Positions 17,740 to 26,510 of a stretch of DNA of 64,000 bases are shown here, piece after piece. The DNA comes from Bacteroidota bacterium (lineage in GTDB: Bacteria > Bacteroidota > Bacteroidia > Chitinophagales > Chitinophagaceae). The first letter of the stretch is position 1. Each line of letters opens with the position of its first letter. The notes beneath the pieces were generated by a model. The model was not told the DNA's origin and did not search any database. It saw only the letters and a list, made by a program, of their open reading frames with translations. Where the stretch lies: positions 19,480-83,479 of the forward strand of contig JABDAV010000003.1 in NCBI GenBank assembly GCA_013289015.1, in the 5' to 3' direction. The translations under genes were made by a program, and so were the position numbers.

Positions 17740-19251
17740 ATGCGTGATTCAATAAAGAATGGTTACAAAGTGAAACTTGTTTTCTGCATGTTTCTGCTTG
17801 CATACGTTTTTTCAGCCTGCAAAAAAACATCAGATACTTCTTCGGGAGGAAATACTGGCGGTGGAGATACTACTGTTGTAACTCCCCCTCCTTCTTTCGA
17901 TATCAACAGCATACATGATACTTATGAAGATGTTGCATCGTTCGATGATTATTTGAAATGGGGTTCTTATAATGTGCATGATCCTTCTATAAAAAAATTC
18001 GGCGATTACTACTATTGTTACAGTACTGATGTAGCTTATGGCACTGAGGTAAGACCAGGCATACAAATAAGAAAATCAAAAGATCTCGTTGAATGGAATT
18101 TTTATGGATGGGTATTTAGTTCACTGCCCGCGATGGGTTCAGCATTTATTACACAAGAAGGCGGAACACCTAATAATGCATTATGGGCGCCATATGTAAT
18201 GAAGGTGGGAAACGAATACAGGCTGTATTATTCATTGTCATCGGCAACACCGCGCTTAAGTGTTATAGGCCTTGCTACTGCATCTGCACCGGAAGGCCCG
18301 TGGACGGAAAAGGGTTTGGTAGTAACATCTACGGCTGACAATTACACGCAAACTAATGCTATTGATCCAACAGTTATTGTTACACCTTCCGGTGACCAAT
18401 ACATGTATTATGGTTCTGCATGGGATGGCATTTATATTTTAAAACTTGATGCTTCAACTGGTCTGGTGGCTACTGCCGGCGACAAAGGCAAGCGTATTGC
18501 AAACCGTGGTTTTACTAACGGTGTATATAACGGTAATATAGAAGGTAGTGAAGTGATCTATAATTCAACACTAAAAAAATATTACCTGTTTATTGCTTAC
18601 GACTGGCTGCAGACAAAATACAATGTACGGGTTTGCAGGGCAGATAATCCTGAAGGGCCTTATTATGATTACAATAGCGTGGATGCAAATACAAATATTG
18701 ATCATGGCCCGATGATTATTGCGCCATATCAATTTACGGGTCATGGCGGCTGGCAAGGTACAGCCCATTGTACCGTGTTTACAGGCGATAATGATCAATA
18801 TTATATTGCACACCAGGGAAGACCGGCAGTGAATAGTTATTACATGGATTTGCATGTACGCAAACTTTTCTGGACTGATGATGGCTGGCCTGTAGCCTCA
18901 CCGGAAAGATACGCGTGGGAAGATAATTCAACGGTATCAAAAGATAGTATTTCCGGCACCTGGGAGCGGATAGCTTTAAATTATACTGTTATGCCCGGTT
19001 ATGGAAATGAACAGGTTTCGCCAGATATGCAGGTAGCACAAAATATTACCATCGATGCAACCGGTACATTAAACGGCGATGCCTCAAGTACGTGGTCTTA
19101 CGGTGCGCCATGGCTCACACTTAAGTGGAGTAACGGCACAACTGAAAAAGTTTTTGTGCAGAATGGAAGAGATTGGGAAAACGAAAAATCAACCATAATA
19201 TTTACCGGGCTTGATGATAAAGGAACTGCTGTTTGGGGAAAGAAAACGTAA
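17740..19251 (+). CDS. GH43 endo-alpha-1,5-L-arabinanase lipoprotein with GH43_C domain
   Basis: A 503-residue surface lipoprotein: the lipobox YVFSAC puts the lipid on C27, then a low-complexity S/G/T linker. The five-bladed GH43 propeller carries D81 (NVHDPSIKKFG, base), D209 (NAIDPTVIV, pKa modulator) and E271 (NIEGSEVIYN, acid), spaced as in arabinanases. The last ~100 residues (SISGTWERIALNY onward) match the lipocalin-like GH43_C domain typical of extracellular endo-arabinanases. It should cut alpha-1,5-arabinan at the surface and feed SusCD. It lies 76 bases after susD with a terminator between, so its transcription is probably read-through from the susC promoter. Confidence 0.88.
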   Translation: MRDSIKNGYKVKLVFCMFLLAYVFSACKKTSDTSSGGNTGGGDTTVVTPPPSFDINSIHDTYEDVASFDDYLKWGSYNVHDPSIKKFGDYYYCYSTDVAYGTEVRPGIQIRKSKDLVEWNFYGWVFSSLPAMGSAFITQEGGTPNNALWAPYVMKVGNEYRLYYSLSSATPRLSVIGLATASAPEGPWTEKGLVVTSTADNYTQTNAIDPTVIVTPSGDQYMYYGSAWDGIYILKLDASTGLVATAGDKGKRIANRGFTNGVYNGNIEGSEVIYNSTLKKYYLFIAYDWLQTKYNVRVCRADNPEGPYYDYNSVDANTNIDHGPMIIAPYQFTGHGGWQGTAHCTVFTGDNDQYYIAHQGRPAVNSYYMDLHVRKLFWTDDGWPVASPERYAWEDNSTVSKDSISGTWERIALNYTVMPGYGNEQVSPDMQVAQNITIDATGTLNGDASSTWSYGAPWLTLKWSNGTTEKVFVQNGRDWENEKSTIIFTGLDDKGTAVWGKKT

Positions 19252-19312
19252 TTTTTATTTTCAAATTTTTACCACTAATAATAAACTAAATTTTGGCTGA
19301 GCCAGTTTAATT

Positions 19313-19365
19313 ATTAATGTGACAATTAATTTTTCGTGATTGTTTATGGTTTATAGATATTTTTG
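19313..19365 (+). promoter_or_regulatory. Promoter region of the Nudix regulator with AraR-like half site
   Basis: GTGACAATTAAT (19319-19330) repeats the island's GACAAWTAA core; ATTAAT at 19313-19318 and 19325-19330 makes an 18-bp palindrome around it. A perfect TAnnTTTG (TATTTTTG, 19358-19365) lies 28 bases further. A TTG at 19340-19342 is spaced only 15 bases from it, so the -33 is uncertain. This would allow autoregulation, but the site is weaker than the other three. Confidence 0.45.
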
Positions 19366-19412
19366 AATGATATCAAATTCTAAACACAAATAACTGCCAA
19401 CTATTTTAAACT

Positions 19413-20126
19413 ATGCAACTAAAGCGTTATACACATCAGAACAGAATGCTGTTGGCAGTTGACTGTATTATATTTGGATTTGATGGTACTCATTTAAAGT
19501 TATTGTTGATTAAACGAGGTTTTGAGCCCCAAAAAGGGCGCTGGAGTTTGATGGGTGGTTTTGTAACATCTGAGGAAAATATCAACCAGGCTGCAGCACG
19601 TATTTTAAAACAACTAACAGGACTCACAGATATTTACCTTGAACAACTTGCAGGTTTCGGCGATCCTCATCGCGATCCTACTGAACGCACTGTTTCTATT
19701 GCTTATTTTGCTTTGATAGACATAAATAAATATGAAGAACAATTAAGCCATGAATACAGCGCAGAATGGTTTTCATTAAAAAAATTGCCATCAGTTATAT
19801 TCGATCACAAAGAAATGATTGAAATGGCAAAAGAAAAGCTAAGATATAAAGCCGCATTTCATCCTGTATTGTTTGAATTGCTTCCGGAGAAGTTTACGAT
19901 TCCACATTTGCAAACTTTGTATGAAGATGTTTATAATAAGGTATTGGATAAAGGCAATTTCAGTAGAAAAATATTATCAACAGGACTGTTGGTAAAACAA
20001 AAAGACAAAGAAAAGAACGGTTCAAAAAAAGGCGCGTTTTATTATAAGCTGGATAAACGAAAATACCAGTTAAAATTCAATTCATTTCTCAACTTCATTC
20101 CGAATCCGGAAGTACAATCTAAATAA
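19413..20126 (+). CDS. araR: Nudix-domain transcriptional regulator of arabinose utilisation (AraR type)
   Basis: A 237-residue regulator: an N-terminal Nudix fold (residues ~10-140) plus a C-terminal winged helix (FTIPHLQTLYEDVYNK then LDKGNFSRKILSTGLL). Nudix-winged-helix proteins of this build regulate arabinose genes in Bacteroidota and NAD genes elsewhere (NrtR). The Nudix box is degenerate: it keeps G49 and E55, but R-E-U-x-E-E is R63-I-L-K-Q-L68, losing the metal-binding glutamates, so hydrolase activity is unlikely and sugar sensing is expected. It lies in the middle of the island and is the natural candidate to bind the shared GACAAWTAA sites. Confidence 0.82.
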   Translation: MQLKRYTHQNRMLLAVDCIIFGFDGTHLKLLLIKRGFEPQKGRWSLMGGFVTSEENINQAAARILKQLTGLTDIYLEQLAGFGDPHRDPTERTVSIAYFALIDINKYEEQLSHEYSAEWFSLKKLPSVIFDHKEMIEMAKEKLRYKAAFHPVLFELLPEKFTIPHLQTLYEDVYNKVLDKGNFSRKILSTGLLVKQKDKEKNGSKKGAFYYKLDKRKYQLKFNSFLNFIPNPEVQSK

Positions 20127-20169
20127 TCGGCTGATAATTTTCATCGATATTGTATCAATATAAAAATAA

Positions 20170-20205
20170 ATGTATTTTTGACAAATAAAAAATATAGTAC
20201 TTTTA
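20170..20205 (+). promoter_or_regulatory. Promoter of the first GH51 gene with predicted AraR operator
   Basis: ATGTATTTTTG (20170-20180), then ACAAATAAAAAATATA: same core as at susC, with ATGTATTTTT and AAAAATATAG forming an 8-of-10 imperfect palindrome around GACAAATA. TTG at 20178-20180 and TACTTTTA (20198-20205, one base off TAnnTTTG) are 17 bases apart. The start codon is more than 200 bases downstream. Confidence 0.6.
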
Positions 20206-20340
20206 GCACGCCATCACAAAAATATTTTTTTAGTTTTTCAAAAAAATACAAACGATAGGGTTATATGAAAATTGATCTCACGGTGTTTTGCCGCGATAAA
20301 ATTTTTAAACAACTTTTTGTTTTTCGTCTAATAAGAAAAC

Positions 20341-20364
20341 GGGAACCGGTTTCCACCGGCTCCC
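20341..20364 (+). other. Hairpin in the 5' leader of the GH51 gene
   Basis: GGGAACCGG (20341-20349) pairs with CCGGCTCCC (20356-20364) around TTTCCA, with one mismatch. No T run follows, so it is not a standard terminator. It stands 57 bases before the start codon in a long leader and could affect mRNA stability or translation. It is the most GC-rich segment of an otherwise AT-rich leader. Confidence 0.45.
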
Positions 20365-20421
20365 CTGTATACTTAACTGAACAGAAAAGATCTTTCACCA
20401 CTAAAAATCTGAATTATTAAA

Positions 20422-22389
20422 ATGAAGCTTACACGCATAATATTTGTTGCCATATTATTATCATCATCAAGCTTTTTATATGCTCAGCCGATCATTGTAA
20501 AAGCTGATAACCCGACTGCAACTATTCAGCCGACTATGTGGGGAATATTTTTTGAAGATATAAATTTTGCTGCTGATGGCGGCTTGTATGCAGAACTTGT
20601 TAAGAACCGTTCATTTGAATTTGCTGCGCCGATGATGGGTTGGACCCTTCAGCAACAAACACCTAATACAGGAACTGTTTTAGTTACGAACAGGCTTGGA
20701 ACAGATAGCTCAAACCCCCGCTACATAAGAGTTACACGCAATACTGAAACAGGAAATTTCGGGTTGACGAATGAAGGCTTTCGCGGTATGGGCATCAAAC
20801 AAAATGAACAATATAATTTTTCTGTTTTGGCTAAACCTGAAAGCGGAAATATTACACTGCATGTGCAATTGGTTGACAGCACAGGTAAAAGTTTTGGAGA
20901 ATCTCAATCCATAAACATTTCAGGTAATAACTGGCAACAATATAAAACAAGTTTTACAGCAACAGGTACTGCACTTAAAGCAAAAATGAGTGTATGGTTT
21001 GAAGGAAAAGGCGTTGCCGATCTTGATATGATCTCTTTGTTTCCTCAACACACATGGAAAGAAAGACCGAATGGTTTGCGTGCAGATCTTGTTCAGTTAT
21101 TAGCTGATATGAAACCCGGTTTTATTCGCTTTCCCGGTGGTTGCATTGTTGAGGGAAGAGAACTGGCAACGCGCTATCAATGGAAAAAAACAGTTGGTCC
21201 CGTTGAAGATCGCAAGGTTATTGTGAACCGCTGGAACACTGAGTTTGCACATCGCCCCACGCCTGACTATTTTCAAAGTTTCGGGCTCGGCTTTTATGAA
21301 TATTTCCAGTTGGCTGAAGATATTGGCGCTTCACCATTGCCTATTCTTAACTGCGGCATGGCCTGCCAGTTTAATACAGCAGAGGTGGTTGATACAACTC
21401 AACTCGATCCATATATCCAGGATGCATTGGATCTGATCGAATTTGCCAACGGGGATGCTTCAACAAAATGGGGACATCTGCGTGAAGTGATGGGTCATCC
21501 TGCTCCTTTCAATCTTAAACTGATGGGCGTAGGCAACGAACAATGGGGCCCGCAATACATTGAACGCTATAAAATTTTTACGAGAGCAATCAAATCAAAA
21601 TATCCAAACATTCAATTAGTGAATAGTGTTGGCCCATCTCCTGATGGAGATATGTTTAATTTTTTGAATGATACCTTAAGAGCATTACATGCAGATATCC
21701 TCGATGAACATTATTATCAGTCACCTTCATGGTTTCAAAACCATGCAACCCGTTATGATAATTATGACAGGAACGGTCCCAAAATTTTTGCAGGCGAATA
21801 TGCTGCACAGAGTGTTGCCACGGTTAGTCCTTTAAATAAAAACAACTGGTTGTGCGCTTTGTCTGAAGCTGCATTCATGACCGGCCTGGAACGCAATGCT
21901 GATGTTGTAAAGATGGCTTCCTATGCACCTTTGTTTGCGCATGTTGATGGCTGGCAATGGACACCTGATCTTATCTGGTTCAACAATCTTAATTCATACG
22001 GTACACCTGATTATTATGTGCAGAAATTGTTTTCAGATAATAAAGGTTCGAATGAAGTTGCTATCCTTATGAATAATGAGGCATTGAAAGGTAAAGACAG
22101 CCTGTATGCATCAGCCTGCACAGATGCTGCTTCAAATGAACTGGTACTTAAAATTGTGAACACATCTTCTCAGCCAGTATCAAAACAAATAAATATCGAC
22201 AGTAAAAAGAAGGCTGATGCAAAAGCAACAATAACCATGTTGCAAAGCAGCAATCTTGATGCAGTGAATTCAATTGAATCACCACAAAATATTAGTCCGC
22301 AAACAAATGAAATAGATGTAAAGGGCAAACAGCTAAGCTTAACATTAAGTCCTTATTCTTTTACAATTGTTCGTGTAAAGATGTTATGA
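20422..22389 (+). CDS. GH51 alpha-L-arabinofuranosidase with CBM4-like insert
   Basis: A 655-residue secreted enzyme; the signal peptide ends SSSFLYAQ. The N-terminal part has the GH51 opening (TMWGIFFEDINFAADGGLY) interrupted at ~75-200 by a beta-sandwich resembling CBM4 (GITLHVQ-type strands, VDSTGKSFGE). The (beta/alpha)8 barrel carries FIRFPGGCIVEG, acid/base E373 (GVGNEQWG) and nucleophile E459 (FAGEYAAQ). A C-terminal beta domain ends SPYSFTIVRVK. It removes alpha-L-arabinofuranosyl residues from arabinan or arabinoxylan in the periplasm. The next gene starts 6 bases after its stop, so it leads the GH51-GH43-mutarotase unit. Confidence 0.9.
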   Translation: MKLTRIIFVAILLSSSSFLYAQPIIVKADNPTATIQPTMWGIFFEDINFAADGGLYAELVKNRSFEFAAPMMGWTLQQQTPNTGTVLVTNRLGTDSSNPRYIRVTRNTETGNFGLTNEGFRGMGIKQNEQYNFSVLAKPESGNITLHVQLVDSTGKSFGESQSINISGNNWQQYKTSFTATGTALKAKMSVWFEGKGVADLDMISLFPQHTWKERPNGLRADLVQLLADMKPGFIRFPGGCIVEGRELATRYQWKKTVGPVEDRKVIVNRWNTEFAHRPTPDYFQSFGLGFYEYFQLAEDIGASPLPILNCGMACQFNTAEVVDTTQLDPYIQDALDLIEFANGDASTKWGHLREVMGHPAPFNLKLMGVGNEQWGPQYIERYKIFTRAIKSKYPNIQLVNSVGPSPDGDMFNFLNDTLRALHADILDEHYYQSPSWFQNHATRYDNYDRNGPKIFAGEYAAQSVATVSPLNKNNWLCALSEAAFMTGLERNADVVKMASYAPLFAHVDGWQWTPDLIWFNNLNSYGTPDYYVQKLFSDNKGSNEVAILMNNEALKGKDSLYASACTDAASNELVLKIVNTSSQPVSKQINIDSKKKADAKATITMLQSSNLDAVNSIESPQNISPQTNEIDVKGKQLSLTLSPYSFTIVRVKML

Positions 22390-22395
22390 TAATTG

Positions 22396-23391
22396 ATGAA
22401 CAAACTTTATAAAATAGCATGTTTAATTGTTGGCCTAACGGTTTGCTTATTATCAAATGCGCAAACCGATACAGTAATTTCAGTTCATGATCCTGTTATT
22501 ATAAGGCAAGACAGTGCATACTATATTTTTTGTACAGGTTTTGGTATATCAGTTTTTTCTTCAACCGATATGAAAAACTGGAAGAAGGAAAAACCTGTAT
22601 TTGCAAAAGCACCGCAATGGGCAATGCAAACAATTCCGGGTTTTGTCGGACATATATGGGCGCCCGATATAAGTTATCACAACAACGAATATTATTTGTA
22701 TTACGCTGTTTCTGCTTTTGGAAAAAATGCTTCAGCCATTGGATTAGCAACTAATAAAACATTGGATCCTTCAGATAAAAATTTTAATTGGATTGATCAT
22801 GGGAAAGTAATTCAATCGGTGCCGGGGCGGGATATGTGGAATGCGATCGATCCGAATTTAATTTATGTTGAAAATGAACCCTGGCTTGCATTTGGCTCAT
22901 TCTGGAGTGGTATAAAACTGGTTAAACTTGATAGCAGTTTAACCAGGCCAGCCGAGCCGGAAAAATGGTTTACTATTGCAAGCCGTTCGAGAAATTATAT
23001 ACTGCCCGATAGTGTTGCCGGCGACGCAGCAATTGAAGCCCCATTCATTTATAAGAAAGATAATTATTACTATCTCTTTGTTTCATTTGATTATTGTTGC
23101 CGAGGTGAAAAGAGTACTTATAAAATGATGGTGGGAAGAAGCGAAAAAGTGTACGGCCCCTATGTTGATAAAGATGGTGTACCGATGAATCTTGGAGGTG
23201 GTTCATTACTGTTGGAAGGAGATAAAGACTGGAATGGTGTTGGCCATAATGCAGTGGCAAATTTTAACGGCGTTGATTATCTTATATTTCATGCTTATGA
23301 TGCGCATGACAATGGCAAGCCGAAATTGCGCATTGAGAAATTGATTTGGTTTAATGGGTGGCCTTTTGTTTTCAAACAAAGAAATAATTGA
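22396..23391 (+). CDS. GH43 arabinanase / exo-arabinosidase, periplasmic
   Basis: A 331-residue secreted GH43 enzyme with signal peptide MNKLYKIACLIVGLTV...NAQ. Start ATG 22396 is used; a TTG at 22393 is also possible. The catalytic set is D32 (SVHDPVII), D152 (NAIDPNLIY) and E214 (AAIEAPFIY), and WAPDISYHNNEYYLYY is characteristic of the arabinanase branch. It has only the propeller, no C-terminal accessory domain, unlike the lipoprotein GH43. A plain signal peptide suggests periplasmic action on imported oligosaccharides. It is 6 bases after the GH51 gene. Confidence 0.85.
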   Translation: MNKLYKIACLIVGLTVCLLSNAQTDTVISVHDPVIIRQDSAYYIFCTGFGISVFSSTDMKNWKKEKPVFAKAPQWAMQTIPGFVGHIWAPDISYHNNEYYLYYAVSAFGKNASAIGLATNKTLDPSDKNFNWIDHGKVIQSVPGRDMWNAIDPNLIYVENEPWLAFGSFWSGIKLVKLDSSLTRPAEPEKWFTIASRSRNYILPDSVAGDAAIEAPFIYKKDNYYYLFVSFDYCCRGEKSTYKMMVGRSEKVYGPYVDKDGVPMNLGGGSLLLEGDKDWNGVGHNAVANFNGVDYLIFHAYDAHDNGKPKLRIEKLIWFNGWPFVFKQRNN

Positions 23392-23527
23392 GATTTTATA
23401 CAGAAGATTGAAACATATTGTTGAATAGTACCGCAAAAGAAAATCAAACTTTGCCAGCAATGTTTATAAAACAAAAACATTTGTCCAATAGCTTATAATT
23501 TTATTCATCATCATTAAAAAAATAAAA

Positions 23528-24646
23528 ATGACACGATTGTTTTATTGCTTAAGTTTTATAGCATCCATTTTATTTATTTCCTGTAATTCAACAGAAACTG
23601 CCGCAACAACCGGTGTAACAAAAAAAGATTGGGATGAGGCAGATAACCAGCAGGTTTACCTTTATACGCTCACCAACAAAGAAGGTGATGTTGTAACCAT
23701 AAGCAGTTATGGCGGCACTATTACATCGTGGGTAATGCCTGATAAAAATGGCAACAAAAGCAGTATTGTTATGGGCTTCGACAGTATAACCCAATACCTG
23801 GAACATCCGCCTTATTTTGGTGCACTGGTTGGCCGTTACGGCAACCGCATTGCTAAAGCGCAATTTAAATTGGGCGACAGCGTTTATCATCTCGCTGCAA
23901 ACAATGGCCCTAACAGTTTACATGGCGGTTTAAAAGGCTTTGATAAAATTGTGTGGGATGTATCTGTTCCTGATTCAACAACGCCATCAATCACTTTAAA
24001 ATATGTAAGTAAAGATGGCGAAGAAGGTTATCCTGGTAATCTTAATGTAACAGTAGTGTATACATTGAGCGATGATGATGGATTGAAGATTGATTATACT
24101 GCAACAACAGATAAACCAACGCCGCTTAATTTAACCAACCACAGCTATTTTAATCTTACAGGCAGTCCGAAAAATTCTATTCTTGATCATACATTAATGA
24201 TTGATGCAGATGCATACACGCCTGTTGATTCAACATTGATTCCAACTGGCGAATTAAAGGCCGTGAAAGGAACTCCGTTCGATTTTACTACTGCAAAAAA
24301 GATTGGACGTGATATTGATTCAGTGCCGGGTGGCTACGATCACAATTTTGTGTTGAATAAAAAAGATACATCATTGCAAAAAGTGGCAACGCTTAGTGAT
24401 TCAGTTAGCGGAAGGCAATTGGATGTTTATACAACACAACCAGGTCTTCAATTTTATACAGGTAATTTCTTAGATGGAAAATTTGTGAACAGGGATGGCA
24501 GTCCATTGAATCTTCATACAGCGCTTTGCATGGAAACACAGCATTTTCCTGATTCACCTAATCAACCTGCATTTCCATCAACCATTTTAAAACCGGGTGA
24601 AGTGTATCACAACGTAACAGAATATAAGTTGAGCTTGATAAAATAA
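23528..24646 (+). CDS. Aldose 1-epimerase (mutarotase) lipoprotein
   Basis: A 372-residue lipoprotein; the lipobox ends LFISC (Cys about 19). Galactose-mutarotase-fold landmarks: NGPNSLHGGLKGFD, general acid His in NLTNHSYFNLTG, YDHNFVL, and general base Glu in ALCMETQHFPDSPN. It interconverts alpha and beta sugar anomers; in this island it would equilibrate released L-arabinose before transport or isomerisation. It lies 136 bases after the GH43 gene and 163 before araB. That second gap carries an AGTAGTGA/TCACTACT inverted repeat (24662-24669, 24706-24713). Confidence 0.87.
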   Translation: MTRLFYCLSFIASILFISCNSTETAATTGVTKKDWDEADNQQVYLYTLTNKEGDVVTISSYGGTITSWVMPDKNGNKSSIVMGFDSITQYLEHPPYFGALVGRYGNRIAKAQFKLGDSVYHLAANNGPNSLHGGLKGFDKIVWDVSVPDSTTPSITLKYVSKDGEEGYPGNLNVTVVYTLSDDDGLKIDYTATTDKPTPLNLTNHSYFNLTGSPKNSILDHTLMIDADAYTPVDSTLIPTGELKAVKGTPFDFTTAKKIGRDIDSVPGGYDHNFVLNKKDTSLQKVATLSDSVSGRQLDVYTTQPGLQFYTGNFLDGKFVNRDGSPLNLHTALCMETQHFPDSPNQPAFPSTILKPGEVYHNVTEYKLSLIK

Positions 24647-24747
24647 TAATAGTGAGTAGGCAGTAGTGAATGTTAGTTTGCAATTTAAAACTTTCAGTTG
24701 TAATCTCACTACTCATTACAGGTAACAAATAATGAATAATTAATTTT

Positions 24748-24787
24748 AATTGTAAATTTGACAATTAAAAAAAATAATTCTATCTTG
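24748..24787 (+). promoter_or_regulatory. araB promoter with predicted AraR operator
   Basis: AATTGT (24748-24753) and ACAATT (24761-24766) form a perfect inverted pair around AAATTTG. The core TTTGACAATTAAAAAAAA repeats the one at susC almost exactly. TTG (24758-24760) is 20 bases before TATCTTG (24781-24787), a TAnnTTTG-like -7. The araB ATG is 22 bases after the -7, giving a very short leader. Confidence 0.65.
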
Positions 24788-24809
24788 CTCAGCAAAGGCA
24801 GCCTGCAAT

Positions 24810-26483
24810 ATGAATACAGCTTATGTTATAGGAGTTGATTACGGAACAGATTCTGTTCGTTCAATAATTGTAAATACAGCGAACGGACAGGAAGTCGCAT
24901 CTGATGTTTTTTATTATCCCCGCTGGAAAAACCAGTTGTATTGTGATGTATCCGTCAATCAGTTTCGCCAGCATCCGCTTGATTATATTGAAGGCCTGGA
25001 ACAAACCATTAAAAGATGTTTGCTGCAGGCAGGAGCAAATGTTTCGGCTAACATAAAAGCTATTTCCATTGATACAACAGGCTCCTCTCCTGTTATCGTT
25101 AACAAACAAGGAACACCACTTGCAATGACACCTGGGTTCGAAACGGATCCCAATGCCATGTTCATTTTATGGAAAGATCATACAGGCGTAAAAGAAGCCA
25201 CTGAAATAAATGAACATGCTGCAAAGTTTGATGTGAACTATTTGCAATACGTTGGCGGTATTTATTCTTCAGAATGGTTTTGGGCAAAGCTTTTACACGT
25301 ATTGCGTGCAGATGAAAAAGTAAAAGATGCTGCTTACTCATTTGTTGAGCATTGCGACTGGATCCCGTTTCTTTTAACGGGCGGCAATGATGTAGCAACA
25401 ATGAAAAGAGGCATTTGCTCTGCTGGTCACAAAGCATTGTTTGCAAAAGAATTTGGCGGGCTTCCTCCAAATGAATTTTTTAAATCACTTGATCCGTTGC
25501 TTGATGGTTTTACATCAAGGCTTTTCAATAAAGCTTACACATCATCAGAATGCACAGGTAATCTCTCAAGTGAATGGGCAGAACGTTTGGGCTTATCAAC
25601 AGATGTTGTTATTGGTGTTGGTGCATTTGATGCGCACATGGGCGCTGTTGGTGGGCAGATCGAACCTTATTATTTAAGCAAAGTAATGGGCACGTCAACC
25701 TGCGATATTTTAGTTGTACCTGAAGATGATGTAAAAGATATTTTAGTTAAAGGTATTTGCGGGCAGGTGCCGGGTTCTGTTATTCCGGGAATGATGGGTA
25801 TGGAAGCAGGCCAGTCTGCATTTGGAGATGCCTATGCCTGGTTCAGAAATTTATTGATGTGGCCTTTCAAACAAATGCTTAATCAATCAGACATAATTGA
25901 TGCAGATAAAATAAAAGCTTTGATTGATGAAAGTGAAAACAAGTTGATCGCAGAACTATCAAAATATGCTGAGCAGCTTGGAATAAATGAAGATGATGAA
26001 TTGGCTGTTGATTGGTTCAATGGCAGAAGAACACCTGATGCCAATCAAATGCTGGAAGGTGGTTTTTATGGCCTGAGCCTTGGTAGCAATGCACCTCGAA
26101 TGTTTAAAGCAGTTGTTGAATCAACATGCTTTGGTGCAAAAGCGATTGTTGAAAGATTTATCGAAGAAAAAATTCCTGTAAAAGGTTTAATAGGTATGGG
26201 TGGTGTTGCAAAAAAATCTCCTTTCATTATGCAGATGATGGCTGATATTATGCAGATGCCTATCCGCATACATAAAAGCGAGCAAACCTGTGCAGCCGGC
26301 GCAGCAATGTTTGCTGCAACAGCAGCAGGATTGTATAATAAAGTAGAAGATGCCATGCAGGCAATGGGCCGCGGTTTTGAAACAACATTTTATCCTGATG
26401 CATCAAAAGCTGAAGTGTATCAGAAACGCTATGAACGTTATAAAAAATTTGGCCACGCTATCGAAGAACTTACCATGAATTAG
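24810..26483 (+). CDS. araB: L-ribulokinase
   Basis: A 557-residue cytosolic FGGY-family kinase that phosphorylates L-ribulose to L-ribulose-5-phosphate. The N-terminal ATP loop VIGVDYGTDSVRSIIV, SIDTTGSSPVIV, the sugar-binding region ending FEHCDWIP-like (VEHCDWIPFLLTGG), KRGICSAGHKALF, the FGGY-signature-like GLIGMGGVAKKSPFIMQMMA and the adenosine site EQTCAAGAAMFAA are all visible. Length is normal for AraB. It is the first gene of the araB-GH51-araD set; its own promoter and operator lie directly upstream. Confidence 0.93.
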   Translation: MNTAYVIGVDYGTDSVRSIIVNTANGQEVASDVFYYPRWKNQLYCDVSVNQFRQHPLDYIEGLEQTIKRCLLQAGANVSANIKAISIDTTGSSPVIVNKQGTPLAMTPGFETDPNAMFILWKDHTGVKEATEINEHAAKFDVNYLQYVGGIYSSEWFWAKLLHVLRADEKVKDAAYSFVEHCDWIPFLLTGGNDVATMKRGICSAGHKALFAKEFGGLPPNEFFKSLDPLLDGFTSRLFNKAYTSSECTGNLSSEWAERLGLSTDVVIGVGAFDAHMGAVGGQIEPYYLSKVMGTSTCDILVVPEDDVKDILVKGICGQVPGSVIPGMMGMEAGQSAFGDAYAWFRNLLMWPFKQMLNQSDIIDADKIKALIDESENKLIAELSKYAEQLGINEDDELAVDWFNGRRTPDANQMLEGGFYGLSLGSNAPRMFKAVVESTCFGAKAIVERFIEEKIPVKGLIGMGGVAKKSPFIMQMMADIMQMPIRIHKSEQTCAAGAAMFAATAAGLYNKVEDAMQAMGRGFETTFYPDASKAEVYQKRYERYKKFGHAIEELTMN

Positions 26484-26510
26484 TATTAACCACCAACATC
26501 AGCATATAAT

